From CALXOD01 sp964402715 (lineage in GTDB: Bacteria; Verrucomicrobiota; Lentisphaeria; Victivallales; Victivallaceae): DNA of 45,063 nucleotides. Below are positions 1 through 7,021 of the stretch, piece after piece (the stretch's first letter is position 1; each line of letters begins with the position of its first letter). The translations under genes and the position numbers were made by a program. The stretch spans positions 1-45,063 of the forward strand of contig CAYODJ010000017.1 of the NCBI GenBank assembly GCA_964402715.1, given 5' to 3'. The notes under the pieces are model-generated. The model saw only the letters and a program-made list of their open reading frames with translations, did not search any database and had not been told where the DNA came from.

Positions 1-1048
1 CCCCCGCCCACGGCTCCCGTACTTTCATTTTTTTCATACTATTTTTGACACTACCGCCAAGACCGTACTTGCGGTACAGCTGCAAGTCAATCTCGTGGAC
101 GGATTTTGACCAGTCGATGTCGGAGGACGTGGTGAAGTCTTGGAGGGGGACGTAACGCCATGTACCCTTGTGATTATGTTGTGTAATCTTCAGTATACCT
201 AACATGGTTCTTGAAAATTTTGACTTAATATATTTTAAACAAGCTTCAGCTTCTTCTTTTGTATCAAAGGTACCTATTCCTATGAAGGATTGTGTATACC
301 CCACGAGGGGTTCCCCCACGAGGGGTTCCCCCACGAGGGGTGTAGACAGAATCTCTCCGATTGCGCCACTACCATTAGATGCCGGCAATAGAACTTTATA
401 CTTAAATAAAATTTTGTGTCGTGTGTCTATATATTTTTTGGAAATAAATTTATAACAACGGCGATTTTTAATAAGACCTATTATTTTTAAGTCATCTACG
501 CTTTTTTTATCTCTGAAAACAGATAATGAGGAAAAAATTGAGGTTGTTAAACGTCGTTCAGTTCCATTGCTACCTATTACTTGCTTAAATTCTGGAAAGT
601 CACTATACAATGCTTCTAACTTCCAACGATTTTGTTGGATAATTATATCGTCCATTGTCTTAAAATCCCGCGCCGCTAACACTTTATCTTTAATATGATT
701 TAATTCTGGAAAAGATGAAAATGCTCCGATAGCGCCGAAAGTTTTTCCAGCATCTCTATATGTTATCGCGATACCGCCTTTTATGTCCGTATTCGGGAAA
801 ACCTTATCGCTGTTCTGCTCGAAGGACTCCACTTTAAAATGTGGGTCGTTCAGCATTTTCTCATTCCACGCCTTCGGAGTCTTTCCGGCATTAAACAAAA
901 AACGCGCCGGATGGATCAGTTCCACTTTATCCGCCACTTCATATGCGGCATCCATAAAATAGTTATAAACAGGTTTGTCAGAGGTGTCCTTTGTCTCCTC
1001 CTGATATGGGGGATTTCCTATCACAAAATTAAACAGTTTCTTACCCAT
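1..1048 (-). CDS. Adenine-N6 DNA methyltransferase subunit (Eco57I/Type II R-M family), 3' end off the window
   Basis: The frame is open from an ATG at 1048 to the left edge (about 349 codons, no stop). The N-terminus reads GKKLFNFVIGNPPYQ, and NPPY is motif IV, the catalytic motif of N6-adenine methyltransferases. The strong ribosome site AGGAG lies about 7 nt upstream, and the upstream partner stops only 3 nt before this ATG, so the two are one translational unit. SAM-binding motif I is absent here and sits in the partner at 1052-2044. The middle part (about 250-700) is clearly more AT-rich, which suits a target-recognition region. Residues near position 240 are a short repeated peptide, PLVGE (DNA repeat at 299-340). 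The likely role is host-protective methylation, possibly joined to cleavage. Whether an endonuclease domain follows lies beyond the edge. Family assignment is firm, exact type is not. Confidence 0.8.
   Translation of the reverse strand, partial: MGKKLFNFVIGNPPYQEETKDTSDKPVYNYFMDAAYEVADKVELIHPARFLFNAGKTPKAWNEKMLNDPHFKVESFEQNSDKVFPNTDIKGGIAITYRDAGKTFGAIGAFSSFPELNHIKDKVLAARDFKTMDDIIIQQNRWKLEALYSDFPEFKQVIGSNGTERRLTTSIFSSLSVFRDKKSVDDLKIIGLIKNRRCYKFISKKYIDTRHKILFKYKVLLPASNGSGAIGEILSTPLVGEPLVGEPLVGYTQSFIGIGTFDTKEEAEACLKYIKSKFSRTMLGILKITQHNHKGTWRYVPLQDFTTSSDIDWSKSVHEIDLQLYRKYGLGGSVKNSMKKMKVREPWAG
299..340. repeat. In-frame 15-bp tandem repeat, about 2.8 copies
   Basis: Two complete copies of CCCCACGAGGGGTTC and a 12-nt partial third copy lie end to end. 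The unit is a multiple of three and encodes PLVGE on the minus strand inside the methyltransferase, so copy-number change adds or removes five residues without breaking the frame. Each unit carries a CCCC/GGGG imperfect inverted repeat. Confidence 0.9.
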
Positions 1049-1051
1049 AAC

Positions 1052-2044
1052 CTATCTCTCCTTTATGCTCATAAACTTCAGAGAAGTTTTGCTTCTCCAG
1101 TCAAATATCCTGCACGGCACGGCTGTCGGTTCTTCTTTGGTACTGTCAGACGCATCCCCGAACAGTTCAAAGAGCGTCATCTGCTGAAACTCTTCATACG
1201 GCTTGCCGAGAGGCACAGTGTCTTTCAGACCATCCATCTGCCAGATATTCCAAGCAATTTTATTCGCCATCTGCCGCAGGAGTTTGTTATCCGGCTGCCG
1301 CTTCCAGCGTTCCTCGTAATAATCTGTGAATGTCAGCAACAGATTGATCCTCGCAATCAGAACATTGTCTCCCTGGTACTCGTATCCGTATGTCGCCTCA
1401 AAAGCACGGATCACCCATTTCAGCCACTCATCATAAGTATCGGTATTTTCATTCACAATCCGCAGCTTTCTGTCAAGCATCCCGATACGTCTGACCGGCG
1501 GGACAATCAGTTCTCCCGTTGACACGTCGTAGCGGGAGACAAGGTAAGGTGCCTCGCCGCAGGTGATTTCCAGTCGGCGTGAATCCTCATAATGCTGCCA
1601 TCTTTTTCGCTTCGGGAATTCCACTTTTCCCTCCGTGGCAGTCCATGTATGATCCTCGTTTTCTGTATTAAAGACATCCTTGCGGCCGAACCAGTCCTCA
1701 TCGAGGTAGTTGTTCATCCGGTTACAGAGCCATGCGGGGGTGAACACTTCCGCATTTTTTCTTGTGCGCTTCGCTTGTGCTTCCTGCGATTTCTGTATGC
1801 GAGGCCGGATAATATCGGTGCGTCGCAGGAGTGCGCTTGCGGTCATCTGCGCCTTGTCCGTGAATTCATCGCCATGCTTTTCGTAAGTGTCTGTCGACCA
1901 GATGATGTTCTTTTTTGTCGATTTATCTTGGAGCAGCAAATTCAGTACATTCGCAACAGGATAGCTGTTAATGTCAATCAGCTTCTCCACAAGAGGGAGT
2001 CCCTCCTTTCCAATTTTATTTGTCGCCATATCTGCAATCGACAC
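1052..2044 (-). CDS. Restriction-modification methyltransferase subunit carrying motifs X and I
   Basis: A 330-residue protein, GTG start. It holds the N-terminal half of a gamma-type adenine methyltransferase: NAEVFTP (motif X, about residue 97) and LEITCGEAPYL (motif I-like SAM site, about residue 155), then a DNVLIARINLLLTF helix as expected before motif IV. The catalytic NPPY is not here; it begins the next gene 3 nt downstream. The two polypeptides together would make one enzyme. No clear ribosome site precedes the GTG at 2044; an in-frame ATG about 15 nt further in is an alternative start. The gene begins 3 nt after the end of the decayed radical SAM gene. Lower GC than the main chromosome segment suggests acquisition by transfer. 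The function is inferred from motif order. Confidence 0.75.
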   Translation of the reverse strand: MSIADMATNKIGKEGLPLVEKLIDINSYPVANVLNLLLQDKSTKKNIIWSTDTYEKHGDEFTDKAQMTASALLRRTDIIRPRIQKSQEAQAKRTRKNAEVFTPAWLCNRMNNYLDEDWFGRKDVFNTENEDHTWTATEGKVEFPKRKRWQHYEDSRRLEITCGEAPYLVSRYDVSTGELIVPPVRRIGMLDRKLRIVNENTDTYDEWLKWVIRAFEATYGYEYQGDNVLIARINLLLTFTDYYEERWKRQPDNKLLRQMANKIAWNIWQMDGLKDTVPLGKPYEEFQQMTLFELFGDASDSTKEEPTAVPCRIFDWRSKTSLKFMSIKER

Positions 2045-2047
2045 AAT

Positions 2048-2739
2048 TATTCGTCCGTTATTGTTTTAGCTTTTATGTGATAGCTGGCACCGCGTTCTTC
2101 ACAGAATGCGATTACTTCCTCCGCATATTCATTTATAAAAACGCTTGTTCTCCTTATATGCAGGCCTTATTGTAGTTCGTCCTGCCGAAAATAATCCTGT
2201 CGGCAAAGCTGACTTCCTCAAGAATCCTCCCAAGACTCTGCTCAATCAGATTTGGCATGGGACACGGTTCAATACTTACCCATGTTTTGCAGCCCGCATC
2301 GTGCAGAACCCTAAATGCGGCAAGCCTGTCCACATAGGACATCGCACCGGGTTCTATTTTTTTCACGATATGCTTCATCGAGAGAAATCAGTGTTATTCC
2401 GTATTCGTTCTCGCTGTATAAGTCATTCAGTTCCAACGGCAGCAGTCCTTTTGTTAGGACACAGCATTTTATATGATCCGCATCCAGTTTCCGTATGACG
2501 GCAAGACTCATTTCTTGAATTTCTGGATATCCGTACATAAACGGATCGGTAGTAAAGCAATGCTGAGCAGACTGTATCTTACCCTTCAACTTGGGTATCT
2601 CTTTATCCAACAGTTCGAGCGTATTGGATACAAGAAACGGGCGGCACCAACTTTCATATGGCTTGACATGGCTGAATCGCTTTTTAAGCAAAAAGGCATA
2701 ACACGGATATTGGCATTTATCAGATCTTGCAGGTATTCA
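2048..2739 (-). pseudogene. Frameshifted radical SAM protein remnant
   Basis: Three reading frames must be joined to recover one protein. From 2736 the frame reads DKCQYPCYAFLLKKRF, a Cys-rich motif resembling a radical SAM cluster site, and continues to ISLDEAYREK. A run of seven A on the coding strand (2357-2363) then shifts the frame; with six A it continues as REKIEPGAMSYVDRLAAF. That frame stops at 2154 after FGRTNYNK, and the C-terminus resumes at 2133 in another frame, ending at 2048 with YHIKAKTITDE. The sequence resembles the radical SAM family that includes spore photoproduct lyase-like proteins. At least three disruptions argue for real decay rather than one read error. The 5' end is not identifiable. 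Confidence 0.7.
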
Positions 2740-2930
2740 TCGGCGCGATTGCCGGATGCCGCCGTGGCCATGTCCAGTTGCATTCCCTCGCTGTTGGATG
2801 ATTTCGGTGGCAGCGTGACAATATAGCCTGAGCGGCGCCCTTTTTGCAAGAGAGGAACCGCGAAATTCACCGCGCATGTCTCTCCCGCCGTCCGTCCTCT
2901 GGTTCCCTCCGCCCGCCGGAAAGCGTCTCC
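2740..2930. other. Junction between low-GC R-M region and GC-rich chromosome; no gene recognised
   Basis: A 95-codon minus-strand frame (2586-2870) covers part of this stretch, but its 3' half is a shadow of the radical SAM remnant and its 5' half matches nothing I recognise. It may be a rearranged 5' end of that remnant. Base composition rises to the level of the main chromosome near 2830-2880. I see no direct repeat, tRNA end or integrase marking the join. Confidence 0.45.
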
Positions 2931-4400
2931 TCATCCGCAGAATCCGCTTATCTGCTCGCGGTCGACGAACCGGCGACGCACGCCGCCGATCTCCTGATAG
3001 GTCTCATGTCCTTTGCCCGCCACCAGCACGATGTCCCCGGCGCGCGCCTCCCTGCAGGCGAGGGCGATCGCCTCGGCGCGATCCGGCTCGACGACGCAGT
3101 CGGTTCCGGCGGGCACTCCGGCGGCGATCTCGGCGATGATCGCCTCCGGATTTTCGGTGCGTGGGTTGTCGCTGGTGATGATCAGCCGGTCGGCGTGCTC
3201 CGCGGCGACGCGTCCCATGCGCGGGCGCTTGGTGCGGTCCCGGTCGCCGCCGCATCCGAACACTGCGGTCAGCCGGACGGGACGCAGCGCGCGCAGTGCC
3301 CGCAGCGCGCGCAGCAGCGCGTCGTCGGTGTGCGCGTAGTCGACGAACGCGATCGCCCCGGACGCCAGACGCAGCGGTTCCAGCCGGCCCGGCACTCCGG
3401 GAATGTCCGGCAGCAGCGTCAGCAGCGTCTCCCGGTCGCATCCCAGCGCCTCGGCGGCCAGCAGCGCACCGAGGACGTTGTGCAGATTGTGCTCGCCGTA
3501 CAGCGGGATATGCGCCGGATGTTCGCGGCCGCCGAGGCGTATGACGAAATCGCTTCCCGTCATGCTCGGCCGCGCGCCGCTCAGGCGCACGTCGGCTTCT
3601 GGACTTCCGCCGAAAGTGACGACGCGCCGGTTCCTGAGTTCCGAAGCCAGAAGCGCACCGTACGGGTCGTCGACGTTGATCACTGCGGTTCCGTCGTCGG
3701 CCAGCAGTTCCGTGAACAGTCTTCTCTTCGCGCGGAAATAGGCGTCCATGTCGTGATGATAGTCCATATGGTCGCCGGTGAGGTTGGTGAACACGGCGGC
3801 GCTGAACCTGACTCCTTCGGCGCGGCGCTGATCCAGCGCGTGGCTGGACAGCTCCATGACGGCGAAGTCGCCGCCCTCCGCCGCGACGCGGGCGAGCAGG
3901 GGGAAGAAGTCCTCCGGCGGCGGCGTCGTCCGGTCCGCCGGGAACGCCGTCTCCGGCGTCCGGTACTCGATCGTCGAGATCAGTCCGCCCCTGCGGCCGC
4001 ACCGCTCCAGCAGGTGAGCGGTGATCCACGCCGTGGTGGTCTTGCCGTTGGTGCCGGTGACTCCGGCCATCCGCAGGCGTTCGTCGGGGCGCCGCCAGGA
4101 TTCCCGCGCCGCCAGCGCCAGCGCCTCGCGGATGCGGTCCTCATGAATCCTCAGTCCCGGCATGCCCGGCGGCAGCTCGGTTCCGGGACGCGTGTACAGA
4201 ACGGCCACGGCGCCGGCGGCGGCCGCCGCCGCGATGAAGGCGTGTCCGTCGGCTCCGGCGCCGGGAACGGCGACGAACAGACTCCCCGGCGCCGCCCGCC
4301 TGGAGTCGGCCGTGACGGAGGCGACGGCGGGATTGCCGGCGGGACGCTCCTCGAGCGTCATGTCCCGCAGCAGCCGGCGGTAGCGCTGCCAGGTCTTCAT
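2931..4400 (-). CDS. murE: UDP-MurNAc-tripeptide synthetase MurE (meso-DAP type)
   Basis: A 489-residue cytoplasmic Mur ligase that adds the third stem-peptide residue to UDP-MurNAc-L-Ala-D-Glu. The ATP loop GTNGKTT is at residues 116-122, followed by the N-terminal Mur domain signatures TNLTGDHMDYH and YGEHNLHN, and GKGHETYQ near the C-terminus. The DNPRTENP motif (about residue 400) is the DNPR signature of MurE enzymes selecting meso-diaminopimelate rather than lysine, as expected for a Gram-negative wall. The reading frame continues far upstream of the true start because of GC bias; ATG at 4400 is chosen from homology (MKTWQRYRRLLRDM) and a GGAG ribosome site about 10 nt upstream. It follows purF by 44 nt on the same strand, so co-transcription is likely. 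No other mur gene is adjacent. Confidence 0.95.
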   Translation of the reverse strand: MKTWQRYRRLLRDMTLEERPAGNPAVASVTADSRRAAPGSLFVAVPGAGADGHAFIAAAAAAGAVAVLYTRPGTELPPGMPGLRIHEDRIREALALAARESWRRPDERLRMAGVTGTNGKTTTAWITAHLLERCGRRGGLISTIEYRTPETAFPADRTTPPPEDFFPLLARVAAEGGDFAVMELSSHALDQRRAEGVRFSAAVFTNLTGDHMDYHHDMDAYFRAKRRLFTELLADDGTAVINVDDPYGALLASELRNRRVVTFGGSPEADVRLSGARPSMTGSDFVIRLGGREHPAHIPLYGEHNLHNVLGALLAAEALGCDRETLLTLLPDIPGVPGRLEPLRLASGAIAFVDYAHTDDALLRALRALRALRPVRLTAVFGCGGDRDRTKRPRMGRVAAEHADRLIITSDNPRTENPEAIIAEIAAGVPAGTDCVVEPDRAEAIALACREARAGDIVLVAGKGHETYQEIGGVRRRFVDREQISGFCG

Positions 4401-4444
4401 GTCGTCGTCTCCGCGCGTTTCGTCATCGCGACGCCTTTCCGGAG

Positions 4445-5881
4445 TCAGCCGATGGTGGGGGCGACGGATTCCACGTCGCGCCCGGTCCAGCAGTACGTGC
4501 ACAGCCTGTCCTCGCCCAGGCCGATCGCCTCCAGCAGCTTGTCGAGGCGCTGGTACTTCAGCGTCGTCAGGTGCAGCTCCCTGCGGATGTGCTCCACCAT
4601 GGCGTCGTACTCGGCGGTTCCGCAGCGCATGTAGCGGTCGAGAATCTCCCTGGTCGCGGGACGCTTCTCCAGACTGGCCACGGCGCGTCTCGCCGCGAGA
4701 TCCATCTCCGACCGCGAACGGGAGAAGTTCAGGAACGGACATCCGAACAGGAGCGGCGGGCAGGCGGAGCGCATGTGAACCTCCTTCGCGCCGCGTTCGT
4801 AGAGGCGCTTGACGGTGTCGTGCAGCTGGGTGCCCCTGACGATCGAATCGTCGCAGAACAGCAGTCTCTTCCCCTCGATCTGATCCTGCACCGGGATCAG
4901 CTTCATGCGCGCCACCAGGTCGCGCATCTGCTGGTTCTGCGGCATGAACGAGCGCGGCCACGTCGGCGTGTACTTGACGAAGGCGCGCAGATAAGGCTTC
5001 CCCGACGCGTTGGCGTAGCCGATGGCGTGCGCGACGCCGGAGTCGGGGATGCCGCACACCGAGTCGACGTCCACGTGATCGCCGGCGGCGATCAGCGCGC
5101 CGTTGCGGCAGCGCGCGACTTCCGCGTTCACGCCTTCGTAGGTGGAGGACGGGTAGCCGTAGTAGACCCAGAAGAACGTGCACATTCTCATGACGTCGTC
5201 CGGAGCCTTCTCGCGGACGACGTCCCGGCCGGCGATGCGCACGATTTCGCCCGGTCCGAGCTCGCGCTTCTGACGGTAGTCCAGATTTGGGAACGCGGTG
5301 CTCTCCATGGCGACGGCCAGCGAGCCGTCCTTCTCCCCGATCACCACCGGGGTGCGGCCGTAGCGGTCGCGGGCGGCGTAGACGCCGTCCCTGTAGAGCA
5401 GCAGCATGGAGCAGGATCCGTCGATTACCCGCTGCGCCAGCTCTATTCCGGCGGGGATGCTGTCGGCGCGGTTGATCAGCGACGCCACCACCTCGGTGGG
5501 ATTGAGTTCGCCGTCGCACAGCTCGGCGAAATGGATGCGCCCCCGCTCGAAGGCGCGCGCGGCGAGATCGTCCAGATTGTTGATCTTGCCGACCGTGACG
5601 ATCGAGTAGACTCCGAAGCGGGAGGTGATCACCAGCGGCTGATCCTCGTTGTCGCTGATGACGCCGATGCCGCAGCGGCCGTGCAGGTCGTCCAGATCCT
5701 CGTCGAACTTGGAACGGAACTGGGCGTTGGTGATGTCGTGAATCCGTCTGGTGATCTTGCCGCCGTCGTCCAGCACCGCCATGCCTCCGCGCTTCGTTCC
5801 GAGGTGCGAGTGATAGTCGGTGCCGTAGAACAGGTCGCTCACGCAGTCCGACTGCGAAACCACGCCGAAAAAACCGCCCAT
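4445..5881 (-). CDS. purF: Amidophosphoribosyltransferase PurF homologue lacking the N-terminal catalytic Cys
   Basis: A 478-residue glutamine-PRPP amidotransferase homologue (first committed step of purine synthesis). The N-terminal Ntn glutaminase domain is followed by a phosphoribosyltransferase domain whose PRPP loop DDSIVRGT lies at residues 344-351. The protein starts MGGFFGVVSQ, whereas active PurF enzymes start MCGIxG, with Cys at position 2 as the glutaminase nucleophile. Here that position is Gly. Other expected parts remain (HLGTKRGGM, RDRYGRTPVVIG, CTYCWTGR). By inference the enzyme would use free ammonia, or belongs to a divergent paralogue class also seen in Bacteroidota-type genomes. 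Start ATG 5881 has AGGAG 9 nt upstream and a good promoter at 5977-6005. A much longer overlapping frame to 6955 is an artefact of GC bias. A second PurF may exist elsewhere. Confidence 0.88.
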   Translation of the reverse strand: MGGFFGVVSQSDCVSDLFYGTDYHSHLGTKRGGMAVLDDGGKITRRIHDITNAQFRSKFDEDLDDLHGRCGIGVISDNEDQPLVITSRFGVYSIVTVGKINNLDDLAARAFERGRIHFAELCDGELNPTEVVASLINRADSIPAGIELAQRVIDGSCSMLLLYRDGVYAARDRYGRTPVVIGEKDGSLAVAMESTAFPNLDYRQKRELGPGEIVRIAGRDVVREKAPDDVMRMCTFFWVYYGYPSSTYEGVNAEVARCRNGALIAAGDHVDVDSVCGIPDSGVAHAIGYANASGKPYLRAFVKYTPTWPRSFMPQNQQMRDLVARMKLIPVQDQIEGKRLLFCDDSIVRGTQLHDTVKRLYERGAKEVHMRSACPPLLFGCPFLNFSRSRSEMDLAARRAVASLEKRPATREILDRYMRCGTAEYDAMVEHIRRELHLTTLKYQRLDKLLEAIGLGEDRLCTYCWTGRDVESVAPTIG

Positions 5882-5976
5882 AGTCCAGCAACTCCTGTAA
5901 GAGCCGAAGCAGTCGTGACGGAATCGGGTGCGGCGCTCCCGCGTTCCCTGCCTGCGGCGATGTTGATTTGCCTCAT

Positions 5977-6005
5977 ACAATAGACTTTGCCCGGCCGCTC
6001 TGCAA
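5977..6005 (-). promoter_or_regulatory. Predicted sigma-70-type promoter of purF-murE
   Basis: On the minus strand TTGCAG (6000-6005), a 17-bp spacer and TATTGT (5977-5982) lie about 95 bp upstream of the purF start. Confidence 0.65.
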
Positions 6006-6015
6006 GAAACAAGCC

Positions 6016-6043
6016 TTGCTTTTTCGGCAAAATGCGCTATCAG
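6016..6043 (+). promoter_or_regulatory. Weak candidate promoter of the BtuF-like gene
   Basis: TTGCTT, a 16-bp spacer and TATCAG, about 88 bp upstream of the start at 6131. It points away from the purF promoter, with the two -35 elements about 10 bp apart. The -10 match is poor. Confidence 0.35.
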
Positions 6044-6070
6044 TGTGACGGGAGGAATGAAACGTACGGA

Positions 6071-6102
6071 GTCCGCCGGCGTCGCGCGCTTCGCCGGCGG
6101 AC
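6071..6102 (+). other. Strong hairpin in the leader of the BtuF-like gene
   Basis: An 11-bp perfect stem (GTCCGCCGGCG with CGCCGGCGGAC) closes a 10-nt loop, 29 nt before the start codon and about 10 nt before the ribosome site. No U-tract follows, so it is not a normal terminator. It could be a leader RNA element; no known riboswitch consensus was recognised. Confidence 0.5.
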
Positions 6103-6130
6103 GTCGGCTCTTGATCCGGGAGGAGGCGGC

Positions 6131-6988
6131 ATGCGGAGAATCTTCGGCGCGGCGGCGCTGTTCCTTTTCGCGCTCGCGACGGCGGCGTCCGCCGGCGGTT
6201 CCGGCGCGGCGCGGCCGCGCGTGGTGTCGCTGTCCCCGGCGCTGACGGAGATCGTCTGTCATCTCGGCGGCGAGAGTCTGCTGGCTGGCAGGAGCAGGGC
6301 GTGCGACCGTCCGTCGTCCGTGCTTTCCCTGCCGGTGGCCGGCGACTTCGGCACGCCGAATCTGGAGGCGGTCGTCTCGGCGCGCGCGGATGTGGTGATC
6401 ACCGACACGCTGCAGACCGCCGCTGACGCCGGAGCCCTCGGGAAGCTTGGGGTGAAGACGCTGATACTTCCCCTGCGGAGCTTCGCCGAGTACCGCCGCG
6501 CCGTGACCGAGCTGGGACTGCTGCTGGACAGGAGGGAGGAGGCGGCGCGGGAGATCGACCGCGTGGACCGGACGCTGCGGGAATACCGCGGCCGCGCCTC
6601 CGCGGCGCGGCGCGTGAAAGTGTGGTTCCTGGCCTGGCACGAGCCGTGGATCACGGCCGGCCGGAAGGCCTTCATCACCGAGATGCTGGAGCTGGCCGGA
6701 GGCGAGAACATCGGCGCGGAACGCGACGCCGAATACTTCGCCTGCTCCCCGGAATGGGTGCTGACCATGCGGCCGGAGGTGATCATCTATCCGCGGAGCC
6801 GGCAAGGCCGGGCGGCGTTCTCCGCGCCGGAATGGTGGAAACTCCTGCCGGCCGTCCGGGACCGGCGTTTTTTCCAGCCCGAGGACGAGTCGCTGTTCTG
6901 CCGGCTTTCGCCGCGTTTCCCGGAGACGCTGCGCCGTCTGAGCCGGTGGCTTCATCCCGGGACCGGCGGGACGGCCGGCGGGCGGTGA
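6131..6988 (+). CDS. Periplasmic substrate-binding protein, BtuF/FepB-like
   Basis: A 285-residue protein with a signal peptide (MRRIFGAAALFLFALATAASA) followed by the type III periplasmic binding fold of ABC importers for cobalamin, haem or iron chelates: RVVSLSPALTEIVCHLGG, then LEAVVSARADVVITD and the long central helix with LGLLLDRREEAAREIDRVDRTL. No lipobox Cys, so it is probably free in the periplasm or needs another anchor. ATG at 6131 has AGGAGG 5 nt upstream; the longer in-frame extension to 5987 has no ribosome site. The gene stands alone: no permease or ATPase (BtuC/BtuD type) is adjacent, so it must work with a transporter encoded elsewhere. The substrate is not fixed by sequence; cobalamin is a reasonable guess from the BtuF-like start. 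Confidence 0.82.
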   Translation: MRRIFGAAALFLFALATAASAGGSGAARPRVVSLSPALTEIVCHLGGESLLAGRSRACDRPSSVLSLPVAGDFGTPNLEAVVSARADVVITDTLQTAADAGALGKLGVKTLILPLRSFAEYRRAVTELGLLLDRREEAAREIDRVDRTLREYRGRASAARRVKVWFLAWHEPWITAGRKAFITEMLELAGGENIGAERDAEYFACSPEWVLTMRPEVIIYPRSRQGRAAFSAPEWWKLLPAVRDRRFFQPEDESLFCRLSPRFPETLRRLSRWLHPGTGGTAGGR

Positions 6989-7021
6989 GGCGGGGCCGCG
7001 CGCGGCTTCCGATCCGGACGG

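Noticed and set aside
299..340. Short repeats considered as a CRISPR-like array
   Set aside because: The units are directly adjacent without spacers and sit inside a coding frame.
2844..4634. A 596-codon plus-strand frame over murE and purF
   Set aside because: Arg/Pro/Ala-rich with no fold; it is antisense to murE and the start of purF and arises from GC-rich codon bias.
6045..6130. Cobalamin riboswitch before the BtuF-like gene
   Set aside because: The B12-box consensus is not present and the leader is too short.
4445..6955. An 836-codon open frame around purF
   Set aside because: The N-terminal third has the skewed composition of an overlapping frame and runs antisense through the BtuF-like gene; homology starts only at 5881.
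6989..7021. GC palindrome as a bidirectional terminator
   Set aside because: No T-run follows on either strand; it might still pause transcription but cannot be called a terminator.
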